Of a DNA stretch of 64,000 nt, positions 21,835 to 34,383 are shown piece by piece (the stretch's first letter is position 1; every line of letters begins with the position of its first letter). This stretch comes from Brachionus plicatilis (Eukaryota > Rotifera > Eurotatoria > Ploima > Brachionidae), in contig QEOQ01000253.1 in the NCBI GenBank assembly GCA_010279815.1, positions 225,228-289,227 on the forward strand, written 5' to 3'. The notes below the pieces were generated by a model, which was given only the letters and a program-made list of their open reading frames with translations, had not been told where the DNA came from and did not search any database. The translations under genes were made by a program, and so were the position numbers.

Positions 21835-24800
21835 ATAAAATGAAATAATTTTTTTATAAATTTTCCAAAATTGAATTTTTATGAAGAAAATAATAGTATA
21901 TTATCACTACATTTATATGCTTTTTATTTTTGAAATTTTTAATCTTGCACAATTTTAATTTGGATAAATAATTTAAAAATAAAAAATTCTAAAAATATTT
22001 TTCTTTTTTCTAGTTTCGTTTTTAAAGCTGCCGAAGCAACTAACTAAATTTTTTTTTCCAAATTTTCTTCATTATTGAATTGTATCAATTTGTAGAAAAT
22101 TTATTTTCTAAACACGATTTCAACAAACACGAAAAAATTCGACTCCATATTTTTTTTGCTAAAATCATTAAATTAAAAAAATTCTAAGTCAAAATTTAGT
22201 GTACAAAAATTTATGAATTAAATTATTACAATTTTAAATTACCATGAAGTTCTGAATTTTCCAAACTCTCGGTTACAAAATTACATTAAATCTTAGATGG
22301 AGATTCAATATAAAGCATTCATTTAATAAATCTAAACTTAATTTTTCAAAGCTCATAGCTGAAAGATTTAAACACCAAATCGCTATTCTGATCTTTAGGT
22401 TTTATTTGTCCAACAGAGATGTTGCTTTACTCTTATTTGCCAATGTTTATTAAATATTTTAAAGTCCTTTATTATGAGCTTACTTAAATCATTTTCAATT
22501 TAGTATTCAATTTATATTTCTGTATCCATTGCTATGGACTATGCATCTTGCTAAGCGACAGCTTTTTATAATAAATTATATTTTTAATTTAAAGAAAGAA
22601 AAAGTGCAACACAAAATTTTCAAATAAAATCAAAAAGCACTTTTAGCTTGAGATACTAACAAATTAAGAATTGAATTTTTTTTTTAAATTAAATTTCTAA
22701 ACATTAGCTCTGATTGATAAAAACTATGAAAATAAATTCAATAAATCCGATGTCCTATGAATATTTTAGTTATTTCTTCAACTTTTAAATAGAATTAAAG
22801 AAATTTAAATAAATTTTGATGAAGAGTGTGCAAAAAAAACTAAAAATTATTAATTTATCTGAAAAAAAATTCAAAAAATGCTTAAATTATAATTTTTAAA
22901 TTATTTTTTTATCATACTTAATATTTAAACCACCCACTCAGTTTTGATGTTTGCTTCTATTTCCAAACATAATTATTCTTAAGCTTTTTTGGCCGATATT
23001 TGCGTTAATTTAAGTTATTTTTGGCAAAAAAGTGCAAGAATAGAAAAAAAAAACACAAATTTATCAAATCTTTCCCCGAATTGAGCATTTTATTTGGATA
23101 TTTTAATAATCCTGATAGCATGGAATAAATTATTAAATTAATAATAATCACAAAAACCTAGATTATTTTTTAATTCATTTTTTATCTGATGTTTTTTTTT
23201 ACCACTACGTAAAAAACAAATTTTAATCCCGAATTATTTTTAATTAAATGATAAAAGGATTTTATTTACTCAGAACCTTATTGAATCAAATCTTTTTAAA
23301 AAAGATAGAATAACATGTTTAAAGACAAAAAATGAATCAGAATGCATCATTGAAATGAAAATTTTGAATGGGAATTTGTGACAAAAAGAACACCGGTGTC
23401 ATTAAATCCAGTATTGTTAAATGGACCAAGTCAAACTAAACACAAAACTAAAGGAAATCGAAACCTGGCTTGTCAGATGAAAAATGAAAATGTCTCCAAG
23501 CATGTAGCTACAAAATTTATAACTCTAGTGCAAATCAAAATGCTTTCCACTTTAAACAAATTTTAAATTCTCTCAAATAAATTCAAAATTGGAAATAAGT
23601 AAACAATGCTTATCTACAATGTTATATCCCACTAATTGAATCTATATTAGTCTATTATTTCCCATTTCCCATTCATCATACTCTGGAATCTATACTCTGG
23701 AACTCTTCAACTTCTCCAAATTTCGGCGATTATTCCATGAACTTAATTTTATTAAATGCGAATTTTCCTTAATTCCTTAACAAAAATTGATCCTCATAAA
23801 AATTAATAAAATTTATAAAATAAAATCTCGAAAAGTTCAAGACTTCTTGACGAATGCTCTACAATGTAAAAAAAGCATATAAAAGAAAATGGCAAAATAA
23901 TTTAAATTACCAGAGAGTACAGAATGTACAAAAATGAACATTTTTATAAGTCATTTTGTTGACGTGTTAGTTTATGGCGCCGTCTTCAAAGTTGCTTAAA
24001 TGTACATAGCTAATTTTAATTAAATTTGTAATAATGCATTAACAACTTGAGAACGACACTATAAGAAAAGTTTAATTAAGGTCTTCTTTAAAGGCTAAAT
24101 GCGCCCAAAATGAACCATATGCAGAATGGATCCATTTTTTTCTTATTTACAAAAGACAGAGGATTGAAAAAATAATTTGACAGTCTATTACGCCAAAATG
24201 ATGTTCTTTGAATTTTTGATTATCAGTAGATTGTTCCTGTGAAAGTTTCTTTATGAATTTGCTCCCGAATGCTAAAAACGTAAACTGTTTACGAAAGTAG
24301 TTCCCGTTGGTGAACGTTCAATTCGTAGATTTTTTTCGTAGAATAATTATTTTCTAAGAAAAGGGATAAAATAAGAAAATTAATTCAAAAAAATTTATTT
24401 TTTTTTATCAGAATAATAATTTGTCGTGATTTTTCATTGAAAATAAATTGAAAAAAATATTTAAAATTTTCCTTAAATCTACATAAAACGAAAATTTAAT
24501 TGAAAAAAATACCAACCATATTGAAATAATTTTGATAATTTACCTAAAGACTCAGTAACGATAGAAAACGCGAAATTTTTTGGTCACCCTGTTAGCTACT
24601 GGGGTTAATGGGATGAGGGGTAATTCGGTTAGTCCTGTTAACCCGATTGACTAATTTTTTCAACCGGTTAGCCCTGAAAATAACCAAAATGCGGTGATCA
24701 TGTATTTTAAAAAGTTTAATACGGGTTAAATGAGTTATTTTCAAGGTGAATTTCGGCACTAATGGGGTGATACCCTAGTAAACGAATTGGTTCCAAAATT

Positions 24801-25680
24801 CGCTTCTTAAATAGTCCATCTAAAAAAATGTAATAAATTTTTTTCCTGACCCATCTTGAGCAATTTGATTTTTGACTTAAAAAAAAATTAGAGAAAAATT
24901 TTTTCAACAAGCTGTTTTTTATTTAGATTCTCTGGACACTCAAAAATTTATTTTTAAAAAAAAATCCAAATGCCTATAGAAAATTAGCAATTTTCTAAGC
25001 TAATTTAAAAGTTGTCACCCCGTTCACACATAAACTAATTAGGCTGTCTTACTTTATTTCTATGAAATATTTTTCTACCAAAATTTATTCTATGTGTTTT
25101 GTTTAATTTTATTAATTTTTATGAATTGACACAATCGTTCCCGTTTTTTATAAATTAAAATAATAAAATATAATAATAAAAAAAGAATTTTATCAGTTCA
25201 CGTTTCCGTCAAAAATATATAATTTGGGAATTAAAATTTTAAATTTCAAAAGTTGAAAGTTCTCTCAACTTCTACGCACCCGGATCCCAAAACCAGTGCT
25301 CCGCACCAGACCCCTACGGAAATTCGGCCGGTGACTTGCCCTAAACGTGCTATTTTTTCGGCAATATAATCCTGTTGACAATAACTGCCTTTACACTCAA
25401 AGGCCCAAGGGGTTTTAAAGACCCTTTTTGATGCTCATTTGACTCTTTGGTCAATAAATTCAATTATTTTTGACGAATTTTTTTCATCAAATCTAAAATC
25501 ATAAAAAATATTATAATTAATTTATTTTTGTTTGAAAATATTTTTATTTTTCTGCATAAAAAATAATATATATGTTGAGACCCAACATAAATATTGTCTT
25601 TTTTATTTAAATCTAGACATGATTTTTTTTGGAAAGTATAACAAAAATGATAAAAGACATTTATTTGGGTCAGCTTAGAT
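21835..25680. other. Long gene-poor interval
   Basis: Mostly A/T runs. A GC-richer patch at 24595-24690 repeats GGTTA-type words (GGGGTTAATGGGATGAGGGG, CCGGTTAGCC). At 25275-25300 a sequence related in inverse to the GC-rich core of the 18.8 and 47.0 kb elements appears (CCGGATCCCAAAACCAG). Short open frames such as 23378-23566 and 24716-24910 show no family features. No gene supported. Confidence 0.45.
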
Positions 25681-25689
25681 AAACCTTAA

Positions 25690-26290
25690 AGTGCTGGTTT
25701 GTAAACACTTTTAGACAGCTGCATGTCTTATTTCTTAGACCACATTTGGAATATGCTTCTGCAGCCCATGTACTATTTATTTTATTTTATTTAATATATA
25801 ATTTAGAGGGAATAGTTCCTCTTGGCAGCCCATGTACTAAAAATGACTTGAAAATTTTGGAACAAGTGCAAAGACGAGCTACGAAATTAGTGTTTAATTT
25901 AAGAAATCTGGATTATGATAAGAGACTTAGTATGTTAGGGTTGACCACACTCAAGACAAGACGAGATCGACGAGATCTAAGCAAATTACAAGGACCAGCC
26001 TAAAGAGAACTTTCTGACAAATTGTGTGGTGAATGCGTGGGGTTGTTAATGCAAAATCTAAAAATGAATTTAAAAACAAACTAGATAACTTTTCGAAACA
26101 AAAATAAATATTTTTTTCTTATTAGCTTAATTTTTTAAGATATATTGTTAAATGAGATAGCTACCATAGCCAGGCTAGACAAAGCATTGCACCTCAGTTA
26201 GTCTGCTATAGCTTAATTATTAATGTTATAATTATTTTTTCTATCTGTTACATTTTTTATTAACATCTTTTTGAATAAATAATCTAGCTT
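25690..26290 (+). mobile_element. LINE 3' fragment (CR1/L2-like) with a small insertion
   Basis: The plus strand reads LRPHLEYASAAH, is interrupted, then resumes as SPCTKNDLKILEQVQRRATK, LVFNLRNLDYDKRLSMLGL, TTLKTRRDRRDL: the standard C-terminal block of these reverse transcriptases. It decays by frameshift but is still legible as CVVNAW and AKSKNEFKNKLDN near 26020-26090. The interruption is about 50 bp (TTTATTTTATTTTATTTAAT...CCTCTTG) bounded by the 15-bp direct repeat GCAGCCCATGTACTA. A probable 3' UTR runs to about 26290. Confidence 0.85.
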
Positions 26291-26299
26291 ATTTTATCT

Positions 26300-27055
26300 A
26301 AAAAGCAAATGTAATTTTAGGGTTTTATAGTCCGCGTTTTGGGCTATTGAGGCTTGGTAAAAATTTTTTTTTGAATTTGGGAAAAATTTCATAAGTGAAC
26401 AAATTAAAAGAAAATACATTCATAGGACAATAAATTTTGGGAACAAAACAAATCGGGAGCATTTTACTTAGTCCCCAATTTTTGTGAATTCCTAAAAATA
26501 AATTTACTAAAAATCGTTGAATGCAGCCTAATTCACCAAGTGATTTAGTGCTATCTAAATTGACTCTATTGTCGCAGCCACAAAAAATAAAACATGGTAA
26601 ACCAGCTCCAATAAGGCTAAAAAAAATGTTCTCTCTACTAATCTACCTGCATGATAAAATATAGTGTAAAAGGAAAACAAAAATTACATCTGATTGTGAG
26701 CGACATGCAAGACAAGCTATACTTTATTTCCTCCAGATCTGAACTAGACATTCGATGACCAAACGATTTGAACATTCTATTTAAAAGAAAAACTATGCAT
26801 TTAACTAGACACGCTAATGAAGAATCAACAGCGTGTTTTGTTTCACTATTGGATTAACGTATTGAACTATCGGACATACTAAAATCGATATTTTTTTTCT
26901 ATTCGATCCTCCTTCTCATTGTTGTCGATGGCCTAACGAACTCGGCCAAAATAAATTATTACAATTTTAGTCCAATTATCTCTCAAAGCCTCATTATACT
27001 AAGCCATAGCACTCTTCAAGCCACACACACACACTCACACTCACTCTTACTATTT
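26300..27055. other. Upstream region of the DSP1-like HMGB gene
   Basis: Less AT-rich than the surroundings from about 26520. A minus-strand frame from about 26668 to 26330 is open for roughly 110 codons without family resemblance and is not called. A CA-rich stretch (CACACACACACTCACACTCA) lies at about 27022-27043, just before the TATA box. Probably promoter-containing. Confidence 0.4.
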
Positions 27056-27060
27056 CTTCA

Positions 27061-27067
27061 TATAAAA
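27061..27067 (+). promoter_or_regulatory. TATA box of the DSP1-like HMGB gene
   Basis: TATAAAA lies about 95 nt upstream of the ATG at 27156, preceded by a CA/CT-rich tract. Spacing allows a transcription start near 27090-27100 with a ~60-nt leader. Confidence 0.5.
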
Positions 27068-27155
27068 CGTGTTCAATTCATTCTATACAAAAAAAAAACA
27101 TAGCTAATTCAATTTAAATCAAAAATACAAGTCTTGGTTAGAACAGGTCAGAGAC

Positions 27156-27851
27156 ATGGATCCGTCAATGTACATGATGAACCATCAGCAGCAGTATATG
27201 ATGCAGCAGCAAATGATGCAGCAACAGCAGCAGCAGCAGACAAATTTCATTAACACGGCCAACATGGTCAGCCACATCCAGGAGAAAGAGGTGAAGACAA
27301 AAAAGCCGAAGGGCCGCATGTCAGCCTACACGTACTTTGTGCAGATGTGCCGCGAGGAGCACAGAAAAAAGCATCCAAATGAGAGCGTCAATTTTACAGA
27401 GTTTTCCAAAAAGTGCGCTGAGAGATGGAAGCAAATGAATGAGCCAGAAAAGAAGCGTTTTGCAGACATGGCCGTGAAAGACAAAGTAAGATACGACAAA
27501 GAAATGGCGTCGTATGCACCACCGACTGAGGCTGGTGGTAGAAGAAAGAAGAAAAAGAAGGACCCCAATGCGCCCAAGCGTCCACTTTCAGCCTTCTTTT
27601 TGTTTTGTGCTGACGAACGCCCCAATGTCAAGGCCCTGTATCCTCAGTATTCAGTCGGAGAGACAGCCAAGGAGCTTGGTGAGCGATGGAACAAAGTTTC
27701 GGCTGAATTGAAAGGTCAGTATGAGGCCAAAGTGGCGCTGGACAAAACTCGGTATGAGAGAGATATGGAAAATTATAAGAATAAGATAGCGCGTGGAGAT
27801 TCGGTTGTGGACGATGAAGAAGAGGAAGATGTCGAGGATGATGAGGAATAG
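27156..27851 (+). CDS. DSP1-like HMGB with Met/Gln-rich N terminus (231 aa)
   Basis: The first ~45 residues are Met/Gln-rich ([14 protein letters not shown], then a run of Gln), followed by [15 protein letters not shown] and two HMG boxes: box A about 54-122, box B about 138-209, then an acidic tail ([13 protein letters not shown]). A Q-rich extension before twin HMG boxes is the layout of insect Dorsal switch protein 1, a co-repressor that also assists Polycomb recruitment; the other five HMGB loci here lack it. It is on the opposite strand to the trio at 13-22 kb and faces away from it. The boxes are nearly identical to copies 2 and 3, so this locus is their close relative. A poly(A) signal lies at 27951. 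Confidence 0.93.
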   Translation: MDPSMYMMNHQQQYMMQQQMMQQQQQQQTNFINTANMVSHIQEKEVKTKKPKGRMSAYTYFVQMCREEHRKKHPNESVNFTEFSKKCAERWKQMNEPEKKRFADMAVKDKVRYDKEMASYAPPTEAGGRRKKKKKDPNAPKRPLSAFFLFCADERPNVKALYPQYSVGETAKELGERWNKVSAELKGQYEAKVALDKTRYERDMENYKNKIARGDSVVDDEEEEDVEDDEE

Positions 27852-27950
27852 ATAATTTTTTTTGCTCGTTTTTTTTTTTTTTTTCTTTCTAATCATTTTT
27901 TGTAAATTTTAAATTGTTTTATTTAGTTGTAGAACAGTTTATTGTTTTTG

Positions 27951-27956
27951 AATAAA
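27951..27956 (+). terminator. Poly(A) signal of the DSP1-like HMGB gene
   Basis: AATAAA about 100 nt after the stop codon. Confidence 0.6.
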
Positions 27957-27969
27957 ATGAGCTTTTGGC

Positions 27970-29118
27970 TGATTCCAGATTGATTAAGTTAATCATAGAA
28001 TTACGTACTCATGATTAGATTTTTCTAAAATGTTTTTTCTTTTTAATTTTTGTAAATAAATTCTTCTAAAATTATCATTCTCTTTTGCTCAAGTGTTAAA
28101 TTTAAAATGATTGAATTAGCTAACATTGTCAAAAGCGCTTGGAATGTGCAACAAATTTAACTAAATTATTTCCTTTTCTTTTCTGTGGTGGTAAATTGAA
28201 AATATGATTTTTTTCTGAAAATTTCCTTAAGTAAAAATATTTAAATTTTTTTTTTTTGAAAAAAATTATCTAAATCACAAGTATTTTTGCTAACAATTGA
28301 TAAAATATATTTATAAATATAGAAAAAAGGAATTGAAAAAATGTCACAAAATAACCAAGGAATTTAAATCACTTTATTCCAATCTAATTTATATAAAATT
28401 TTCAAAAAAGACAAAGTGAACACTTTGAAAAATTTAAAAAAATTCAACATTTTAGCATTTGAATCAAAGTTTTATTTTTTTCCTGGCACCCAAAAATCAG
28501 TCAAGAATCAGTTTTTTTTCTCCGTAAATAACCATTGTCACAAGGGCGTAAGAATATTTTTGAAACTAAAATTCCTTTTTATCACTAAATTAAATTTACT
28601 TCATAAATTTTTGCATGCATTTTAAATTGCTTTTTGTTAATAATCAACTTTTTTGATATAAGAATTGTTTGCAAAAAAATAATAATAATTTTTTTTCCAA
28701 ATCCTAAAATGACTAAATTGAAAAGTGAATTCAACAGTAGTTTTATTAAAAGAATGAACACCTAATTAAATACTTAATTAAGATAAAGAAAAAATATATT
28801 TATAAAAAAATTGTTTTTATTCGCTAAAATTTTTATATATGGATATAAGTAAATATATTCAGGGAAGTATTTAAAAAAAAAATAAAATATTTAAAAATTC
28901 TAATTGAAAAATCATAGTGTTGAATTTTTTACATATAACAATTAAAATATATTCTTAAAAATTTTTATTAAATCTTAATTGATTTTGAATTAATGTATTG
29001 TTTATCAGTCTTTTAATTGACAGGGGGAACTAGCATGTTAATTAATATTGAAATTATTAATTTTACAAAAATTTATAATCATTTTACAAAAAAAAAACAA
29101 GTATCTTAGACGATGACT
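27970..29118. other. AT-rich spacer
   Basis: No gene supported; the 69-codon frame at 28416 is unrecognised. Confidence 0.45.
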
Positions 29119-29121
29119 TAA

Positions 29122-29387
29122 GGGGGTTGTGAAGTTCGTTTCAATTCAGTTCTTTGGCATCGACATTTGAATGGAATGAAATAAACTTTGTTCTGCAAAA
29201 TATTACAACCTGCAACAAGTTTGTTACACATCAAGTTACATCATGTTACAATACTTAGGTCTCATGTGTAACTAGCTTGTTACAGGTTGTAACATTTCGC
29301 AGAACCAGTTTATTTCATTCCATTCAAAAGTAATTGGCAAAGAACCGAATTGAAATGATCGAATTGAAACGAACTTTACAACACGCT
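29122..29387. mobile_element. Foldback element with ~120-nt arms
   Basis: Left arm: GGGTTGTGAAGTTCGTTTCA, TGAATGGAATGAAATAAACT, ATTACAACCTGCAACAAG. The right arm is its inverted, slightly diverged copy (CTTGTTACAGGTTGTAAC, AGTTTATTTCATTCCATTCA, TGAAACGAACTTTACAACA). A lone terminus of the same family occurs at 51346-51379. Confidence 0.85.
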
Positions 29388-29389
29388 TT

Positions 29390-31540
29390 GGAACGGCTGA
29401 TATAAATTGGAAGATAATTTAATAACCATTTGTCATTTATTCTTTTTGAAATTATTTAAACTCTAACACTATTTAAAAAATTATCTAACAATGGTGAAAG
29501 GAGTTTAATTACTCAAAGCCATTAAAAAAATATTAAATAAACTATCAACAAAAAAAAAAAAAAACAAAGAAATTGAGAATTTTAGATCAGAAAAACAAAA
29601 TATATCTTTTAGAAAATTTTGCTAAGACTGAATTCACGTGATACAATGAATGTATCAGCCGGGCAGTGTGACATCATATAAAAAAAAATTTCATTGAATA
29701 ATACAGACAAAACACATCGAATTTAACTGGAAAAAAATGTCGAAAAGAAAAATATAAAAAGAATAAATAGTCTAATTATTTTTTTTTTCATTTTTTTCGT
29801 CACCAATTAGTAAATTATTACTAATACCTTCTAAAGATGATTCAATATTCAATAACAATTTGAAATAAGTTTCATACTAAATGGTATTGGATTTTTTTTG
29901 CATAATCTAAATTAAATACGCGATTGAATTTTCAGGAAAAAAAAATGGATTAAATTTTTAAAATTGATTTTATGGCAAAGATTGGTTTTGGTCTTTATTA
30001 TTTGATTTTATATTTTTCTAATAAATTAAACTTTATTTTAAAGCTTTTCTGGTTTCATAAAAATGTGACATTTTTGCACACATTTTTTCATTGAAAAATG
30101 TAAAATATTTAAAATTTTCAAACTAAAATAACAAAACCACATAAAATATTTTAACTATTTAGAAATTTAGAAATTGGTCCAAGTAATATTTAAAAACCTT
30201 TAAATTTTTAAAACTAAAATTTAATATAGAACATAAACTCCAAATGTTGCTTAGTAAGCAAAAAGAGAAAAATAAATTCATTAAAAACTTGATGAATTGA
30301 TAGTTTGAACCTTACTTACTAGACTTGAATAATCAGAGTGCTCGAAAAAAAATTCTCTTCTGCAACCATTGATATTTGAATGGGATTTTAGTTTTATCAA
30401 CTTCGCTATTTCCAACTTCCACAAAATTTATTATTGATTTCCTCAAAAATGTCTTCTATTTAAAATGTATAAAAATCGTTTGTTGCTTTTCCCTTAGTTT
30501 GAAACTACCAATTTCTAAATTTTTTTTAATTATAAACGTAAAATATAGCAGTAAAATATACCGACTTTTGTTTTCAGATTGCTTTTGTTCTTATTTAATA
30601 TTAGCATAAATTTCATAATTTGTTTAACAAACGCTTCTTCGGGGCTGATTCATGACTATCTTGATTTTATTAAGATTTATTTTTCTTTAATATTTTTTAA
30701 TAAAGCATCAAAGATGGTGAGTTATTTTTTAATTATTAATTAAAATTTTATGTAAAACTAACAATAACATAATATTAAAGAATTTTTAAGTTTGGAGCTA
30801 TTGGTAATAGAGCTATTGCAAGTCTTTGCTTCTTCACTTTATAGGTTGATTTTATTTTAAAAATTACAATAAATTTTATCAAATAAAAAAATTCGAAATT
30901 AAGATTTTTATCATAATTTAGTATAAAAATAATTTTTCATATTTAATGTGACACATTTAATAAAAAGCAATTTAATTTATTAAATTATTTTTATGTTAAT
31001 GAATATTTAATAATCGACATATTCAGTGGATACTTGGACGCATTTCCAAGCTTGTGAATAGTTACATTAATAAGATTAAAAAATGGCTAAAAATGTGACT
31101 GAAAAATAAATTTTTTAATTTTCTCTGGAAATCCCTCCAAAAATAAAACGAAAAGTTCGAGTCTTTTTGATAAACAAAATCCATGCAATGACGGCTTAAT
31201 CTTCCTTGAGACAAAATTTTGATGAAAATTTTTGCTTTTACCCTCAAATTGAATTTATTCGATTGATTGAGATTATCAAGACAGGATAAATTCTTTCTCA
31301 CAAATCATGCAAATTAAATTAAAAAAATGTAATTAAATATTTATAAGTAAATTGTTGAGTATCTAAGTTATTATAGATTCTTCATCTCAATTCTTGCCTC
31401 AAATACTGAAAAAAATATCCATTAAGTCAATTTATCGTCTCCCAAATAACAAACTCTCAACATTTATTTTAGCTTTCTCAACAATTACAAATTTGACATA
31501 ATCAAAGAAAGGTTCAAAAACTCTTTTCTCTTTGCAACAA
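29390..31540. other. Gene-free interval with a dispersed repeat
   Basis: The stretch 29655-29850 resembles 34117-34330 (shared AAAGAATAAATAGTC, TCACCAAT.AGTAAATTA and ATCTTCTAAA words), so it is one copy of an AT-rich repeat pair. No coding evidence; frames at 30376 and 31062 are not family-like. Confidence 0.45.
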
Positions 31541-31549
31541 TGATTTAAT

Positions 31550-31790
31550 CAGAGTTGTTTAAAAGTCCCAAAAAAAGTCCAAGTCATTAAAAAAAAAAGT
31601 TGGACAACTAATGGTTTGTCTAATGCAATAGATTTGCCATATATCAGAATTTTGTTGCAATTTTAGCATAAATTTCTTCTTCTTCAGTATTCAAAATTTT
31701 AAAGCCTGGACTTGGATTTTTGAATGAAAATTTAAAAAATAGGTCCAGACTTGGGCTTGACTTGAGACTTGAGACTTTTAAACAACTTTG
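31550..31790. mobile_element. hAT-like MITE with 8-bp target duplication
   Basis: Ends CAGAGTTGTTTAAAAGTC (left) and GACTTTTAAACAACTTTG (right) form the TIR. The flanks are perfect 8-bp direct repeats GATTTAAT (31542-31549 and 31791-31798). An 8-bp duplication and a CAGAG terminus fit the hAT superfamily. The interior has AAGTCCAAG words and no ORF. Confidence 0.85.
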
Positions 31791-32456
31791 GATTTAATTA
31801 TATAATTTTTTAAGGACTCTGATGAAGGATCAAAATGAGGAAAAAATTAAATGATCAATATTTTTAGTAACTTGATCAGTATCTTTAAAATTAATTTTCT
31901 AGTATTTTTATAGCTTTTTGATATGCATTTATATCCAATTTATTAATATATAAATATTTAAATAGTTTTCATTTTATTAAAGTAACAAAAATAATCAATA
32001 TATTTTAATAAAAATATAAATGGTTATTAAAAAAACAAAGTTTAATCAATTAAAAGAGCTTTTATGGCTTACTTTGGTCCTCCTATTCTACGATTTTCTT
32101 AAATGATACTCATTTGGCTGCATCTGGTTGTTTTTGCAAGCCTCATACAAATTTCCATGCCAATTAAATGTTTTCATGTATATTTTTTGGAGAAAAATGA
32201 ACATGCGTATGTACCTTCACGCCATATTTCACTTAAGATTTTATGATTACAAGACTATCCATACTAAAGATTTTTTATTAACTTATTTTCAGCTCTTAAT
32301 ATCTTATTTTAATTAATTAAGGGGTGAAATTTAATCGTGCTCTGAAAAAAATTGAAAATGAGCTCCGAAGTATATTAAATGATCACTCAATTTTTTATTT
32401 TTAAAATGTTTTTTTATAGAATAATTTTTAATTATAAAAATGAAAATAAATTTTAC

Positions 32457-32780
32457 TTAATGATATATGATCACATTTCGTACGATTAGGGTGACTTGGT
32501 CTTTTTTTACGTCAAGCAAAGGTATTTTTTGCAATTCTTCATCTTGCCTTGAAACTTGCTTGCTCGTAAACAATTTAGTCTCATGAGCCATAAAGCCATT
32601 TACCAGTTATTTTTATATCGCCAAGAAAGCTTGTACACCAGATCGAGAATAAGGTAAGGTAATAAACGTCGAATTTTTGGAATGTTCATAGTCGCAGATC
32701 GGATTGTTTACCACGTACTTATAATTTTTGTGAAACCTGGCACAATGTTTTTTCACAATTAATGTGCGAGCATCCTCAAC
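32457..32780 (-). pseudogene. Degenerate coding remnant of unknown family
   Basis: One minus-strand frame runs EDARTLIVKKHCARFHKNYK, YVVNNPICDYEHSKNSTFIT, LPYSRSGVQAFLAI, meets two stops, then continues in the same frame as NGFMAHETKLFTSKQVSRQD, EELQKIPLLDVKKDQVT to a final stop. GC is higher than the surroundings. This looks like a real peptide broken by two nonsense codons. I do not recognise it; a retroelement polyprotein is one guess. Confidence 0.4.
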
Positions 32781-33017
32781 TTATGTTCTAATTTATAATT
32801 AAATAAATGAACAGAACAGAATTGAAAACAAAATTGTTCAACTGAGGACCGGGTAAAAAAAGAAAGTCACTTTATGTGTTCAAAGATGAAAGACTCCAAG
32901 AAATGATTTAAAATTATGGCCCAAAAAATAAATTAGATTTTATTAAAAAAATTGCACTATTATAACTAAAATGAATTATAATTAGATCAAGACTAATTTC
33001 ATTGATATTTTTATTTA

Positions 33018-33692
33018 TAGTGATGAAATCGAATATGCATGTCCAAACCGATATTCAAATAAGTAGCATTTCGAATGGAAATTAGGTTTGAATTAAATTT
33101 TGGAATATAAATATTTTTGAATAATATACTTGAAAATTAATTTATTTAAATTTAAAATTGAATCTCTAAAATATTCGAATCTGAAAAATTTGAAAATATA
33201 ATTTTTTTGGATCAAAATCTGAATATAATAAATACTCAATATTTAATATTTGAAAATAAAAATTAATCAAAAAAATAATTGAACAAAAAAAATTTAACTA
33301 AAAAAAATTCATTGAATAAATTGAATTTCAATTCGATTTGGATACTAAAAGTGTGCCAGATTTTCACCAGTCAACACAACTCTTCTAACATTTTCTGGAT
33401 TAACAAGTCACATCCATCTTATCAGGTACTAAAAAAAAGCTGTTCTGATTTAACCAATGCTACAATATTCTATTCAAATTTTAATACTTTTAAATTATTA
33501 GTTGAATTTATCTAAAATTCAAGTTGTTTTTTAAAATTAAAGTTAAGTTCGAATTTAATTTCAAAAAAAAAATAAATCAAATATAAATTCAAATTTATCT
33601 TATATTCAAGATTTTATTCGATAGTCTTTTCAAATTTTTTATTTATTCAAGTTTAAATTTGTGTTCTAAAAGCTAATTCGATTTCATCACTT
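33018..33692. mobile_element. hAT-like element (TAGTGATG termini), copy 1
   Basis: Ends TAGTGATGAAATCGAAT and ATTCGATTTCATCACTT. Flanks TTTATTTA (33010-33017) and ATTATTTA (33693-33700) match at 7 of 8 positions. The same ~670-bp sequence occurs in inverse orientation at 54261-54928. TAGTG fits the hAT terminal consensus. The interior (GTGTGCCAGAT, CACATCCATCTTATCAGGTA, AAAAAAGCTGTTCTGATT) has no transposase, so it is non-autonomous. Confidence 0.85.
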
Positions 33693-33697
33693 ATTAT

Positions 33698-33850
33698 TTA
33701 TTTATTTATTTTATCTGTGCCGAGCTAAAGCTCTTTCAGATTAAAAAATAAAGAAAATAAAATAAAAATGTAAAGAAAAAATAAGATAAAATTAAAATAA
33801 GTTAAAACATAATATAAAAGACAATTAAAATAGACAAATTGTAAGTAATG
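33698..33850 (-). mobile_element. LINE 3' tail only
   Basis: TTATCTGTGCCGAGCTAAAG and CTCTTTCAGATTAAAAAATA, followed by AAGAAAAAATAAGATAAAAT, match the 3' end of the LINE at 44060-44215. Only the terminal ~150 bp are present, as expected of extreme 5' truncation. Minus orientation, with ATAAATAAATAA as the tail. Confidence 0.75.
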
Positions 33851-33929
33851 ACAATATTATAAAAAAAAAAATACACAAGAGCAAGAATGAATTAAATGGA
33901 AGCAGAGCCCTGAATTAGGGCTTCGGGTA

Positions 33930-34380
33930 AGCAGAAATAGGGTTTTTTTAATAAACTAGTCTTAACTTGAATTTAGGTGTTTATTTTTATAAAATTAGCG
34001 GTGGGGAAAATTATGGGCCTTAATTCATATTTCAAAGCGAATTTTTTACCTTTCTAAAAAGATTTTATATGAATTGTTTTTCCAATCTTTTTCTCATTAA
34101 AAATTTATATGAAACTAATTGACAGTGTGACATAATATAAAAAGACAAAATATAGAAAAAAAAACATCAAATTTACCAGGAAAAAAAATGTAGAAAAAAT
34201 TTTACATAAAAAGAAACAACATCGAATTCAAAAATATAGAAAATTATACAAAGAATAAATAGTCAAATTGATTTTTTTCAATTTTTTTCTTCACCAATCA
34301 GTAAATTATCACCAATATCTTCTAAAAATATTTTATAATCTTTTTATACGATACTAATTTATATTTTTATTTATTGTATT
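33930..34380. repeat. Dispersed AT-rich repeats
   Basis: 33945-34040 shares AAAATTAGCGGTG..AAATTATGGGCC with the ATRX-intron repeats at 38.6 and 39.6 kb. 34117-34330 matches 29655-29850. Non-coding. Confidence 0.55.
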
Positions 34381-34383
34381 TGG

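Noticed and set aside
23378..23566. 62-codon frame at 23.4 kb
   Set aside because: No motif, no splice context and no similarity to the repeats around it.
26330..26668. Minus-strand open frame of about 110 codons without a useful ATG
   Set aside because: No resemblance to any family, lies in the presumed promoter region of the 27.2 kb gene; chance frames of this size are possible. Kept only as a note.
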